A DNA stretch of 42,360 nt from Aestuariimicrobium ganziense (GCF_015352975.1 NZ_JACYIZ010000001.1:690435-732794), one strand, 5' to 3'; positions 26,278-35,956 are shown, numbered from the stretch's first letter. Made by a program: numbers and translations. The notes: a model not told the origin generated them from the letters alone.

Positions 26278-28229
26278 GGCTCGTAGGTCAGCTTGCCCTT
26301 GGGGGGCTGGGTGGTCGAGGGGACGACCCCGTAGCGCGGCAGGGCCAGGTTCATGATCTGCTGGGCCACTGGCAGTGCCAGTGCGGAGCCGTCGGTGCCG
26401 CGGGTGGGCTGGTCGATGACCACGTAGACCAGGATCTGGGGGTCCTCGGCGGGGGCGACGCCGACGAAGCTGGCGGTGTAGCCGCGGTAGCACGAGCAGG
26501 TCGGGTCGACCCGCTGCGCGGTGCCGGTCTTGCCCGCCCAGCGGTAGTTGTCGAGCTTGCGGGCGTCCTTGAGGGTGATGACCGACTCCATCATCTCCAT
26601 CACCTGCCCGGCTGCCTCGGGCGAGATCACCCGGCGGGGTTCGGTGCTGGGCACCGCGGCCGGTTTGCCCTGGCCGTCGGTGGCCGACTTGATCAGGGTG
26701 GGGGCGTTGTAGAGCCCGCCGTTGGCGATCGCCGCGACGGCGGCCGCCTCCTGCACCGCGGTGACCGACAGGCCCTGGCCGAAGGCGATCTGGTCTCGGG
26801 AGTAGTCCGGCATCTGGGTCGGGGGCAGCCAGCCCGCCGACTCACCGGGCAGGCCGATGCCGGTGCGACTGCCCAGCCCGAAGGCGAGCAGGTAGTCGCG
26901 CAGTTGGTTCTTGGGCATCTGGCGGGTGAGCAGCACGGTGCCGATGTTGGACGAGTTCGCCACCACCCCGCGGGCGGTGAGGTGGATGGTGCCGTGCTCG
27001 TAGGCGTCCTTGATCCGGCCGTCACCGCTCGCCAGGCGCGAGGGGATCTCGACCTTGGTGTCGGGGGTGACCAGGCCCTGGTCGGCCAGCGCGGCCATGG
27101 TGATGACCTTCTGCACCGATCCCGGCTCGTAGGGGGACGAGACCGCGCGGTTGCCCAGGTTGGCCGCATCAGCGGTGCCGGGGCTGTTGGAGTCGAAGCC
27201 GGGTGTGGTCGACAGCGCCAGCAGTTCGCCGGTCTTGACGTTCATGACGATGGCGGTGCCGTGCTTGGCACCGGCCCTGCTCACCCCGGCCGAGAGCGCC
27301 TGGTTGACCATGGACTGCATCTCGGAGTCGAGGGTGAGGGTGTAGCTGGTGCCGTCCTGGGCGGGCACCAGGGTGTTGGTGCCCAGCGGGATCCGGCCGT
27401 TCCACGAGGAGTCGTAGACCTCCTTGCCGTCGATCCCGGTGAGTTGGGCGTCCAGGGAGTACTCGAGGCCGCCGGCACCCTTGCCCTCGGCGTTCATGAA
27501 GCCGACCACGTTGCTGGCCACGTCGCCGGCCGGGTAGATCCGGATCGGGTCGTCCTCCTTGTAGATGCCGAGCCAGCCGCCGTCGGCGATCTCCTGGCGC
27601 ATCTTCTGGTAGGTCCAGGCCGGCACCTGGCGGGCGATCACCACGTAGTGCTTGCGCGACAGGTCGGTCAGTTGGGCCTTGTACTCGGCCGCATCACCAC
27701 CGAGGTACTTGGCCAGGATGGTGGCGATCTCGCCCGGGGCGGCCTCGGCCTTGGCCTTCTGCTTCTTGGTCATGGTGATCCGGGAGTCCACGCCGTTGCG
27801 CGAGATCATCAGCGGGTCGGCGACCACGCGGACCGCGGGTTGGGTGGCGGCCAGCACCTGACCGTTGCGGTCGGTGATCTGGCCGCGCTGGGCGACCAGG
27901 GTGTTCGAGGCCTTCATCTTCGCGGCGGCCTCGGCCGCATAGGCCTGCGCGTCCCAGGCCTGCAGCACGAAGGCACGACCGGTGAAGGCGACCATCACCG
28001 CGATCAGCACCACCAGCGCCACGTTGAGGCGGCGCTCCGGCTTGGCCAGCGGCAGCCTGAAGGCCGGGCGGTGCACACGCCGAGACGACGCACTGCGCCC
28101 GCTTGGGCGCCCAGCGGGACGGGTCGGGCGGGTGCCCGTCCTCGACGAGGACGAACGGCTCGCGCTGCCCCGAGCGGTCTGGGGGCGCGGCCTGGGCTGG
28201 TTTCGCCTGGCGGGTGGGCGATCGCTCAT
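26274..28229 (-). CDS. ftsI: Septal transpeptidase FtsI (class B PBP, PBP3-like)
   Basis: Penicillin-binding protein that cross-links septal peptidoglycan with FtsW. The 651-aa protein has a long basic, Arg/Ser/Pro-rich cytoplasmic tail (about 1-68), one membrane anchor (about 69-90), a PBP dimer domain (about 113-290) and a transpeptidase domain. The active-site motifs are SVQK (Ser371/Lys374), SSN (426-428) and KTG (567-569). ATG at 28229 shares one base with the ftsL stop (TGATG). The CSC near residue 580 falls in an extracellular loop and may form a disulphide. Confidence 0.96.
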   Translation of the reverse strand: MSDRPPARRNQPRPRPQTARGSASRSSSSRTGTRPTRPAGRPSGRSASSRRVHRPAFRLPLAKPERRLNVALVVLIAVMVAFTGRAFVLQAWDAQAYAAEAAAKMKASNTLVAQRGQITDRNGQVLAATQPAVRVVADPLMISRNGVDSRITMTKKQKAKAEAAPGEIATILAKYLGGDAAEYKAQLTDLSRKHYVVIARQVPAWTYQKMRQEIADGGWLGIYKEDDPIRIYPAGDVASNVVGFMNAEGKGAGGLEYSLDAQLTGIDGKEVYDSSWNGRIPLGTNTLVPAQDGTSYTLTLDSEMQSMVNQALSAGVSRAGAKHGTAIVMNVKTGELLALSTTPGFDSNSPGTADAANLGNRAVSSPYEPGSVQKVITMAALADQGLVTPDTKVEIPSRLASGDGRIKDAYEHGTIHLTARGVVANSSNIGTVLLTRQMPKNQLRDYLLAFGLGSRTGIGLPGESAGWLPPTQMPDYSRDQIAFGQGLSVTAVQEAAAVAAIANGGLYNAPTLIKSATDGQGKPAAVPSTEPRRVISPEAAGQVMEMMESVITLKDARKLDNYRWAGKTGTAQRVDPTCSCYRGYTASFVGVAPAEDPQILVYVVIDQPTRGTDGSALALPVAQQIMNLALPRYGVVPSTTQPPKGKLTYEP

Positions 28230-28885
28230 CAGCGTCCTCCGGGGGTGGGGGTCGGACTGGCGGTCTTCTTCGCGTCGGCCTTCTTCTTCGCGTCGGCCTT
28301 CTTCTTGGCCTCCTCGGCCTTCTTCTTGGCCTCTTCAGCCTTCTTCCTGGCTTCTTCGGCCTTCTTCTTGGCTGCCGCATCGGCCTTGGCCTTGGCCTCG
28401 GCGGCGACCTTGGCTCGCGCGGCCTCCTGCTCGGCCTGCAGTTGCTGCCAGGTCTTGTAGGTCTGGTCGGGCATCTCCTTGCCGGTGACCGGCTTGGGGG
28501 TGCCGAGCACCTTGCCATCGGGCAGGACGATGAACGCCGGGTGCGGGTTGGGGCGCATGCCCAGCGCGTGCGCGGCCTGGGTGAGGTGTGAGGACGAGCG
28601 CAGCCACTGCACCTGGACGGTGAGGGCGGCCTGCTCGTTGCCCAGCCGGGAGGCCTGGCCGTTGAGCCGGGCGAGTTCTGAGGCCTGCGACTGGATGGCG
28701 GTGTTGAGCACCACCAGTCCCACCATGCCGAGCGCCAACAGCCCACCCAGGATCGCCAGGAAGGGCAGTCGCGCCAGCGGGGCACGCCGGGGGGTCGGCA
28801 CCGCCTTGAGTGCCGGACGCTGCTTGACCTCGGGCTTGGCTTCGGGCTTGGCCGCGATCGGCCAGAAGTTCCTGAGCGCGCTCAT
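28229..28885 (-). CDS. ftsL: FtsL-like division protein with Lys/Ala/Glu repeat tail
   Basis: Placed between rsmH and ftsI, with FtsL topology: a cytoplasmic N-terminus (about 1-38), one membrane segment (about 39-62) and an extracytoplasmic leucine-zipper-like coiled coil (about 64-100: ASELARLNGQASRLGNEQAA). The septum-associated LGMRPNPHPAFIVLPDG segment follows. The C-terminal 75 residues are unusual: helical, highly charged tandem repeats of KKKAEEA and KKKADA ending in a Thr/Pro tail. FtsL proteins are often only about 100-130 aa, so this tail nearly doubles the size. The ATG overlaps the rsmH stop (ATGA). Confidence 0.88.
   Translation of the reverse strand: MSALRNFWPIAAKPEAKPEVKQRPALKAVPTPRRAPLARLPFLAILGGLLALGMVGLVVLNTAIQSQASELARLNGQASRLGNEQAALTVQVQWLRSSSHLTQAAHALGMRPNPHPAFIVLPDGKVLGTPKPVTGKEMPDQTYKTWQQLQAEQEAARAKVAAEAKAKADAAAKKKAEEARKKAEEAKKKAEEAKKKADAKKKADAKKTASPTPTPGGR
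28264..28378 (-). repeat. Tandem coding repeats in the ftsL tail
   Basis: Units of 21 bp (KKKAEEA or RKKAEEA, three copies) and 18 bp (KKKADA, two copies) in the same frame, AAG-rich. They are prone to length change by slippage; every unit is a multiple of three, so copy changes keep the frame. Confidence 0.8.
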
Positions 28886-29856
28886 GCGGCCTCCCTGGTG
28901 CGCTGGATCGCCCGGAACCTGGCCGAGGCCGCCCGGGGGTTCTGCCCGACCTCGTCGGGGGTGGGTCGTTCGGCTCCTCGGGTGAGGTTGGTGAACTGGG
29001 CGCGCAGGTGGTCGGGGACCATCGGCAGCCCGGCCGGGGCGTGGTCTGAGGTGGCGTCGCGGAAGGCGTTCTTGACCAGCCGGTCCTCGAGCGAGTGGTA
29101 GGCGAGCACGGCGATTCGTCCACCCACGGCGACCGCGTCGATGGCGGCCGGCAGCACGCCCTCGAGTGCCTCGAGTTCGGCGTTGACCTCGATGCGCAGA
29201 GCCTGGAAGCTGCGCTTGGCCGGGTGACCACCGGTGGCGCGCGCGGCCATCGGGATCGCGTCGCTGATCACCTGCACCAGGCGGGCGGAGCGGTCGAACG
29301 GTGCCTCGGCGCGGGCCTGGACGATGCGGCGGGCGATCCGGTCGGCGAAGCGTTCCTCGCCGAAGGTGCGCAGGATCCGGGTGAGGTCGGCGGCCGAATA
29401 GGTGTTGACCACGACCGCCGCCGTGAGCGGGGACGAGGAGTCCATCCGCATGTCGAGTGGTGCGTCCGTGGCGTAGGCGAAGCCACGGTCGGTGCGGTCG
29501 ATCTGCAGCGACGACAGGCCGAGGTCGAGCAGCACCGAGTCGACACGGCGCAGGCCGAGGTCGTCCAGCACCTGCGGCAGTTCGTCGTAGACGGCGTGGA
29601 CGAGCGTGGCCCGGTCGCCGAAGCGAGCCAGACGTGCACCGGCCATGGCCAGGGCCTGGGGGTCACGGTCGATGCCGACGACCCGACACGTCGGGTGGGC
29701 CTCGAGGATCGCCTCGGCGTGCCCTCCCATGCCCAGGGTGCCGTCGACGTGAACGCTGCCGGGACGATCGAGCGCAGGGCTGAGGATGGCGACGATGCGG
29801 TCACGCATCACCGGCACGTGCGCCGCGGCCGCATCATGCGGCTCGGGCTGCGCCAT
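28882..29856 (-). CDS. rsmH: 16S rRNA (cytosine1402-N4)-methyltransferase
   Basis: MraW/RsmH methylates N4 of C1402 in the ribosomal P site with SAM. The 324-aa protein has HVPVMRDRIVAIL, the SAM loop VDGTLGMGGHAEAIL, GIDRDPQALA, LLDLGLSSLQID, and the late FQALRIEVNAELEAL and AYHSLEDRLVKNAFR signatures. The start is uncertain: ATG at 29856 puts HVPVM at a normal distance, GTG at 29868 is an alternative, and neither has a strong ribosome site. It is separated from mraZ by about 175 nt containing two hairpins, so it may have its own promoter or be subject to attenuation. Confidence 0.93.
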   Translation of the reverse strand: MAQPEPHDAAAAHVPVMRDRIVAILSPALDRPGSVHVDGTLGMGGHAEAILEAHPTCRVVGIDRDPQALAMAGARLARFGDRATLVHAVYDELPQVLDDLGLRRVDSVLLDLGLSSLQIDRTDRGFAYATDAPLDMRMDSSSPLTAAVVVNTYSAADLTRILRTFGEERFADRIARRIVQARAEAPFDRSARLVQVISDAIPMAARATGGHPAKRSFQALRIEVNAELEALEGVLPAAIDAVAVGGRIAVLAYHSLEDRLVKNAFRDATSDHAPAGLPMVPDHLRAQFTNLTRGAERPTPDEVGQNPRAASARFRAIQRTREAA

Positions 29857-29934
29857 GTCGCTGACCACCGTGTCGACCCCATCCCACTGACTCGTCGTCG
29901 TTGCCACTGCACCGGCTGTGCAGCCTGGTTCCAG

Positions 29935-29990
29935 CCCCATGCCCGGCCACCTGGCACCGGGGAAGGTGCGCCAGGGGGCCCGGCATCGGG
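29935..29990 (-). other. Large stem-loop in the mraZ-rsmH gap
   Basis: Arms 29939-29958 and 29965-29986 pair over about 20 bp with two mismatches or small bulges around a GGGGAA loop. The stem continues for 3 bp beyond one mismatch. It lies before rsmH in the transcript and could be an attenuator, a processing site or a repeat-type element. Confidence 0.5.
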
Positions 29991-30027
29991 ATGGAGCCAC
30001 GCCGCGCAGACGGCCTGCCTCGCTCCC

Positions 30028-30055
30028 GTGGTCACTCCCCCAGGGGGAAGACCAC
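30028..30055 (-). terminator. Hairpin overlapping the mraZ stop codon
   Basis: GTGGTC/GACCAC encloses TCCCCC/GGGGGA with a very short loop and small bulge, spanning the last codons and stop of mraZ. The position fits partial termination of the mraZ transcript before rsmH, but there is no U tract. Confidence 0.45.
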
Positions 30056-30463
30056 TTCGTTCATCTCCGCGTACGCCGCCTCCTGCTCGACGGAGTACGT
30101 CTGCCACGTGGTGGCGTCCCAGACCTCGACCCGATTGACCGCCCCGATCACGACGATCTCCTTGTCGAGCCCGGCGTAGCTGCGCAGGGTCGGCGGGATG
30201 GTGACCCGTCCCTGCTTGTCCGGCACCTCGTCCGAGGCCCCAGCGGCCAGCATGCGCTGGTAGTCACGCACCTGCTTGACCGTGCTGGGGGCACTCTGTG
30301 CCCGCTGTGCCAGTGCGACGAACGTCTCCGTGGGGTAGATGGCCAGACAGCGCTCCTGCTGCCTGGTGATCACCAGCCCCTCGGCCAGTCCTTCGCGGAA
30401 CTTCGCCGGGAGGAAGAACCGACCCTTCTCGTCAAGCTTCGGAGTATGGGTCCCCAAGAACAT
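30032..30463 (-). CDS. mraZ: Transcriptional regulator MraZ
   Basis: AbrB-fold DNA-binding protein that regulates its own dcw operon. The 143-aa product has the two tandem MraZ repeats: MFLGTHTPKLDEKGRFFLPAKFR near the start and DKQGRVTIPPTLRSYAGL later, each with the DxKGR(V/F)xxP core. ATG at 30463 was chosen for the family N-terminus and the GGGAGGGG ribosome site 7 nt upstream; the longer frame has no similarity. It is the first gene of the dcw cluster, and a periodic operator overlaps its promoter. Confidence 0.97.
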   Translation of the reverse strand: MFLGTHTPKLDEKGRFFLPAKFREGLAEGLVITRQQERCLAIYPTETFVALAQRAQSAPSTVKQVRDYQRMLAAGASDEVPDKQGRVTIPPTLRSYAGLDKEIVVIGAVNRVEVWDATTWQTYSVEQEAAYAEMNEVVFPLGE

Positions 30464-30504
30464 GCCTGGACCCCTCCCGTTGGCTGACAGAAGCGCCGAT
30501 CCGC

Positions 30505-30546
30505 TCCACCTGGCCCCACAGTACTCCACTTCGCTCCACTTTCCAC
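30505..30546 (-). promoter_or_regulatory. mraZ promoter with direct-repeat MraZ-box operator
   Basis: On the minus strand GTGG cores occur at exactly 10-bp spacing (plus-strand CCAC at 30506, 30516, 30526 and 30536), with a fifth 7 bp further (30543). MraZ is known to bind short G-rich direct repeats near its promoter. A -10-like TACTGT (30518-30523) lies within the array, so binding should occlude RNA polymerase. The predicted leader is about 48 nt. Confidence 0.7.
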
Positions 30547-30623
30547 TCCTTTGACCCGCCGACTTCTCCACCGCGGTCGTGATCGGTGCCACCCGCTCGT
30601 CCAGCCGGGTTGTGGCCAACCGT

Positions 30624-30639
30624 TAGGCTGTGGGGCGTG
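30624..30639 (+). promoter_or_regulatory. -10 element and leaderless GTG upstream of moxR
   Basis: TAGGCT (30624-30629) is followed after 7 nt by an in-frame GTG (30637-30639), the geometry of leaderless starts in this window. Starting there adds 34 cysteine-rich residues to MoxR. Alternatively this is simply the promoter, giving an approximately 100-nt leader before the ribosome-site start at 30739. Confidence 0.45.
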
Positions 30640-30738
30640 TCCTGCTGCTGCAGGCTCCCTGATGCCTGTTGCTCAACGCACGACCGCCAGTCCTGTCGTA
30701 GGCCGCGCCCGTGGTCGGTGACGAACCGAGGAGAACCT

Positions 30739-31721
<983 letters not shown>

Positions 31722-31725
<4 letters not shown>

Positions 31726-32987
31726 TGCTCAAGCCTTGGCAACTGCTCACTGCCCGAGGGTGGACCTTCCTGGTCGCCGGGGTGGTGGGGACGATCGCGG
31801 CCATGTCGTTCGGCCAGCGCGACCTGGTCTGGTTGTTCGCGCTGCTGGTGCTGCTGCCCGTGGCTGCGGTGGTGGTCGTCGGTCGTTCACGGATGCAGTT
31901 GGCCTGTGAGCGTCGCCTCGAGCCCGGCCGGACGGCGATCGGTGAGCGCCTGATCGCCCACCTCGACCTGACCAAGCGTGACCAGTGGCCGCTGGGCCTG
32001 CTGCGCTTCGAAGAGACGGTGCCGCGCGAGCTGGGGCGTCGTCCTCGGTTCACGGTGCACCAGTTCACCGGCGAGTGGACCCGGCGAGTGAGCTACCCGT
32101 TGGTGGGGTTGGCCCGCGGCCGCTACACCGTGGGGCCGTTGCTGGTGCGTGCCCAGGACCCGTTCGGCCTGGCCCACATCGATCGCCGGTTCCGCTCGGT
32201 GCGCGAGGTGATGATCACCCCACGGGTGGTGCCGCTGTCGTCGATGAGCACCGCGCCGGGCAGTGGGCAGAGTGGCGAGTCGACCCCGCAGAAGATCGGC
32301 CTGGTCGGCCAGGACGACGTGCTGGTGCGTGAGTACCGCGCCGGTGACGACGTACGCCGCATCCACTGGCGCTCGACCGCCCGACGCGACGAGATCATGG
32401 TGCGCCGCGAGGAGCAGGCCTGGGACCCGGCGGCGACGCTGTTCCTGGACAATCGTCCGGCTTCCCACGCGGGGCAGGGACGGGAGAACTCCTTCGAGTG
32501 GGCGGTCTCGGCGCTGGCCAGCATCGGCATGCACATGATCCGCTCCGGGTTCCGCACGACCGTGGTCGACTGCGAGGGCCAACTGCTGGAGGCGTCCAGC
32601 CAGGACCCCGCCGCTGCCCGTGAGGCGCTGCTGGTTGCGATGACCGATGAGGACTTCAGCCAGACCACCGACCTCAAGGTGGCCACCGAGGCCTGTGGCC
32701 AGTACAAGGCCGGCGACATGATGGTGGCGGTGATGGGACGACTGACCCAGGCCGACGTGCAGGCGCTGGTGACGATGCGGGCCCGCCGCTCGCAGGGGCT
32801 GGCGCTCGTGCTCGACGTCGACACCTTCACCGCTCGTCGGTTCCGGGGCACTCCCGAGCAGGCCGATGAACACCAGGCATCGATCGACCTGCTGCGCCGG
32901 CACGCCTGGCGCGTGGTCGACGTGAAGCACTCCATGGGCGTCGACGAGGCATGGCGCTCCCTCGACCGGATGGGAGCCTCGCTGTGA
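31722..32987 (+). CDS. DUF58-domain membrane protein
   Basis: A 421-aa protein with two N-terminal membrane segments (about residues 12-60) and a cytoplasmic DUF58 domain, recognised by [15 protein letters not shown] (about 206-220). DUF58 proteins are VWA-like and nearly always follow a moxR gene; their biochemical role is not established. The start GTG overlaps the moxR stop (GTGATG), with ATG at 31725 as the alternative. It is coupled to the transglutaminase gene downstream (GTGA). Confidence 0.9.
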
Positions 32988-35206
32988 AGTCGACCGATCG
33001 CCTCGCGTTGGCGCTGGGGGTGGCGATGACGCTGGCCACCCTGACCCTGTTCGAGCTGACCAGCGACCGGGGCATGCTGTTCGTCGTGGTGCCGGTGATC
33101 GCGGTGATCATGGCGATCTCGGCCCTGTCACGCCGCTTCGGCATCACCAGTTGGCTGATCCACCTGTGGCAGTTGTTGGTGCTGGTCGGCATCGGGTTGG
33201 GGCTGGGGCTCGGCGCGAATCCCGAGTCGGGCAACTGGTTGTCGCAGCTGTGGCAGCTCTACCTCGAGGGCCTGCTGCACATCCAGACCTCGTCGGCCCC
33301 CATGTCACCGAGCCCGGGCGTGCGCTGGCTGCTGGTGCTGCTGGTGGGACTGATCACGATCATTGCCGACATCCTGGTGATCTCGTTGGCGACCCCGGCG
33401 TGGTCGCTGGCCCCCCTGCTCACGCTCTATGCGATCCCCGCGCTCGCGCTGCCGAGTGACGTGAGCTGGCGCACCTTCGTGCCGCTGGCGCTGGCCTACT
33501 TGGTGGTGATGGCCACCGACTCGCTCAACCAGTTGGCCGGCTGGACGAGGAACCTGGCCGAGGACAATGCCGCCCGAAGTCACAGCCAGTCGGGCATCTG
33601 GCGCATGGCGACTGTGGTCGGGGTGCCCGCGATCGCACTGTCGCTGCTGCTGGGTGCGGTGCTGCCGGCGCTGGGCAGCCTCGACATCGACTCCAAGCGT
33701 CCTCGGGGCAGCGGGCCGATCCAGTTGCAGGACCCCACCGTCGAACTGAACCGCAACCTGGCCCAGCAGTCCGAGCGTGTGGTGGTGACCTACCGCACCA
33801 CCAGCCAGACCGGTGAGTACCTGCGGATGACCGCGCTGCCGGTGATGGACCGCTCCGGGTGGAAGCTGACCACGATGGACCTGCGGCAGGGGTCGTCCCC
33901 CGGGCGTCCGTCCGGTACGTCGGCCTCGTCGCCGACGGTGACCAGCGAGATCACCACCGGCGACTTCTCCAGCCAGTACCTGCCGGTGCCCTACGCCCCC
34001 ACCGACGTGACCGTCGAGGGGCCCTGGGGCTACGACCCGCGGACGTTGACCATGGTCTCGACCGCCGACAACAACTCCACCGCCACCCGCAACATCACCT
34101 ACCGCGTGACCAGCGTGCCGAACACCCCGGATCCGGCGGCGTTCTCGCAGGCGAGGGCGGGCACTCCGCCCGACTCGGCGATCACCAAGGCGTTGCCGTC
34201 GGACGTGCCGCAGGAGATCATCGAGTTGACCGCCGAGGTCACCAAGGACGCGCCGACCGACGTGCTGAAGGCGGCGGCGATCCAGGACTTCCTGCGCGAC
34301 CCGCGCCAGTTCCAGTACTCCACCCAGGCCCCAGCCGGTGACGGCTACGAGGTGATGAGCAACTTCCTGCTGCGCGACAAGGCCGGCTACTGCATCCACT
34401 TCGCCTCGGCGATGGCGCTGATGGCCCGCATCGAGGGCATCCCGAGCAGGGTGGCGGTGGGCTTCCTGCCCGGCACCCAGGAGGGTGACACCTGGCAGGT
34501 GCAGGCCAAGAACATGCACGCGTGGCCCGAGCTGTTCTTCGAGGGCTTCGGGTGGGTGCGCTTCGAGCCGACCAGCGCGGTCGCGGACGCCCCGGAGTGG
34601 ACGGTGACCTCGGGCGACGTCGACCCGAGCCCGTCGGCCTCGCAGAGCGCCTCGCCGAGCGCCACCTCCTCGTCCAACACGGCTGAGATCCCGACGGCCG
34701 GTCCGAGCATCGACATGGGCGACGACCCGCTGCCCACCGAGGGCGGTGGCTTCCCGTGGCGTCAGGTGCTGACCGGGCTGGGCATCCTGGCTGCGGTGCT
34801 GGCGGTCGCGGCTGTGCCCGGGCTGGCCCGCATGCTGGTGCGCCGGCGCCGCTTCGGTGAGTCGGTGACCGATCCGCACGAACAGGTCGCGGCCGCGTGG
34901 GCGGAGTTGCGTGACACCTTCTGGGACGCACGGGAGCGCTGGCCGTCGGGTTCGCCCCGGGAGCGGGCAGCCGTCCTGTCGATGGGCCTGTCGGAGAACT
35001 CGACTGCCGCAATCGGCCGTCTGGCCGACGCGGTCGAGCGCTCGCGTTACGCCCGCGCCTTGGGCTCGGTGCCGCAGGGACTGGTGGACGACGTGCGCAC
35101 GGTCAGCAGCGAACTTCGGTTGCGCCAGACTCGCGCGGGTCAGTTCGCCATGAAGTGGGCACCGGCCTCGCTGTGGCGCAACCTGATGGCGCACTTCGGG
35201 CGCTGA
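32984..35206 (+). CDS. Transglutaminase-like membrane protein (TgpA/DUF3488 type)
   Basis: A 740-aa protein with about six N-terminal membrane segments (residues 1-240), an extracytoplasmic transglutaminase-like domain and one further membrane segment near residue 600, before a cytoplasmic DUF4129-like tail. The papain-like triad is Cys470 (in KAGYCIHFA), His512 (in NMHAWPELFF) and Glu528 (in GWVRFEPTS). The last is normally Asp in TgpA, and the His-to-acid spacing of 16 matches. A Ser/Pro-rich linker follows the domain. GTG at 32984 has GGGAG 7 nt upstream and overlaps the DUF58 stop. With MoxR and DUF58 it forms the common envelope-associated trio; substrates are unknown. Confidence 0.9.
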   Translation: MKSTDRLALALGVAMTLATLTLFELTSDRGMLFVVVPVIAVIMAISALSRRFGITSWLIHLWQLLVLVGIGLGLGLGANPESGNWLSQLWQLYLEGLLHIQTSSAPMSPSPGVRWLLVLLVGLITIIADILVISLATPAWSLAPLLTLYAIPALALPSDVSWRTFVPLALAYLVVMATDSLNQLAGWTRNLAEDNAARSHSQSGIWRMATVVGVPAIALSLLLGAVLPALGSLDIDSKRPRGSGPIQLQDPTVELNRNLAQQSERVVVTYRTTSQTGEYLRMTALPVMDRSGWKLTTMDLRQGSSPGRPSGTSASSPTVTSEITTGDFSSQYLPVPYAPTDVTVEGPWGYDPRTLTMVSTADNNSTATRNITYRVTSVPNTPDPAAFSQARAGTPPDSAITKALPSDVPQEIIELTAEVTKDAPTDVLKAAAIQDFLRDPRQFQYSTQAPAGDGYEVMSNFLLRDKAGYCIHFASAMALMARIEGIPSRVAVGFLPGTQEGDTWQVQAKNMHAWPELFFEGFGWVRFEPTSAVADAPEWTVTSGDVDPSPSASQSASPSATSSSNTAEIPTAGPSIDMGDDPLPTEGGGFPWRQVLTGLGILAAVLAVAAVPGLARMLVRRRRFGESVTDPHEQVAAAWAELRDTFWDARERWPSGSPRERAAVLSMGLSENSTAAIGRLADAVERSRYARALGSVPQGLVDDVRTVSSELRLRQTRAGQFAMKWAPASLWRNLMAHFGR

Positions 35207-35453
35207 TCAGCGGCCCCGCGCCCGGGTCGCGCTGTGACGAAGTCGCGGTGGGGGACGCTGTGGGTGGGGTCGGGCAGGCTTGGGGCGCGGCCTGATCGGG
35301 GTTTCGGCCATTGCCTCGTCATCGCGGCAATTCCGGAAACGTTGTTCCTCGTGGTCAGCCGATAGCCCGGTGGAGCTCGATGATCGGACGACGCCTCCGG
35401 GGTTCCCCGCAACCGGGGTTGCAGGGGGTGCTCCCCCGCGTCAATGCCTCAGC
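35207..35453. other. Intergenic region, no gene seen
   Basis: This stretch between the convergent transglutaminase and DUF3040 genes has no credible ORF or promoter. Its only structure is at the right end: a GCAAC/GTTGC hairpin and a GGGGG-TGCT-CCCCC palindrome, which belong to the repeat family also found inside dnaE2. These may serve as terminators. Confidence 0.6.
35413..35439. repeat. REP-like G5/C5 palindromic repeat, intergenic copy
   Basis: A 27-bp element with core TGCAGGGGGT followed by CTCCCCCGC. It matches about 22 of 27 positions with the second unit at 37921-37947 in dnaE2. The GGGGG/CCCCC arms form a hairpin. Confidence 0.6.
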
Positions 35454-35843
35454 TCAGTAGCCCTCGTCCTGGCGGCGACGCCAGCGCTCCTCGAGCTTGT
35501 CCATGAACGGCGATGACGATCCGGTGGGCGCCGACGAGGTCGGCACCGTGGGTGGAGGGCTGTCCGGGTCGGGATCGCCGGCCTTCCAGGCGCCGAGGCC
35601 GACCAGGGCCGAGGCCAGCATGATCAGGAATCCGACGACGCTGACCGACCAGTGGATCGAGATGCCAGCGACCAGCAAGCCCAGTCCGAGCACGAATCCG
35701 ACTGCGCTGAGGGCGGTGGTGCGGGCGCTGACCATCGTCCGTGGACGGGTGCCGCGCAGGGTGTGGGCGAGCTTGGGGTCGTCCTTGGCCAACGACGCCT
35801 CCAACTGCTGGAGCAGTCGCTGTTCCTCGTCGGACAGTGCCAC
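35454..35843 (-). CDS. DUF3040 membrane protein
   Basis: A 129-aa protein of the actinobacterial DUF3040 family. The opening VALSDEEQRLLQQLEASLA is diagnostic; two membrane segments (about 46-65 and 70-88) and a Pro/Ser/Thr-rich cytoplasmic tail ending in a basic helix (LEERWRRRQ) follow. Its function is unknown. GTG at 35843 has AGGA and GGGGG upstream, and the family start is here rather than at the longer ORF. It has its own promoter and is not part of the dinB operon, though it lies directly downstream. Confidence 0.85.
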   Translation of the reverse strand: MALSDEEQRLLQQLEASLAKDDPKLAHTLRGTRPRTMVSARTTALSAVGFVLGLGLLVAGISIHWSVSVVGFLIMLASALVGLGAWKAGDPDPDSPPPTVPTSSAPTGSSSPFMDKLEERWRRRQDEGY

Positions 35844-35896
35844 GATTCCTGACCCCCTTTGCCCAGTTGCCCCCGTTGCTCGGGGGTGGTCGCTCC

Positions 35897-35902
35897 AGTG
35901 TA
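35897..35902 (-). promoter_or_regulatory. -10 element for the DUF3040 gene
   Basis: TACACT on the minus strand, about 53 nt before the GTG. The -35 region (TGTTGT, 17 nt upstream) falls in one arm of an ACAACAG/CTGTTGT inverted repeat (35920-35926 and 35943-35949), which also lies just after the dinB stop and may help termination. Confidence 0.4.
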
Positions 35903-35956
35903 GGTCGCTGGGCGGTCGCACAACAGGGCTGGTGCGAACCGACTGTTGTAGCCCCC

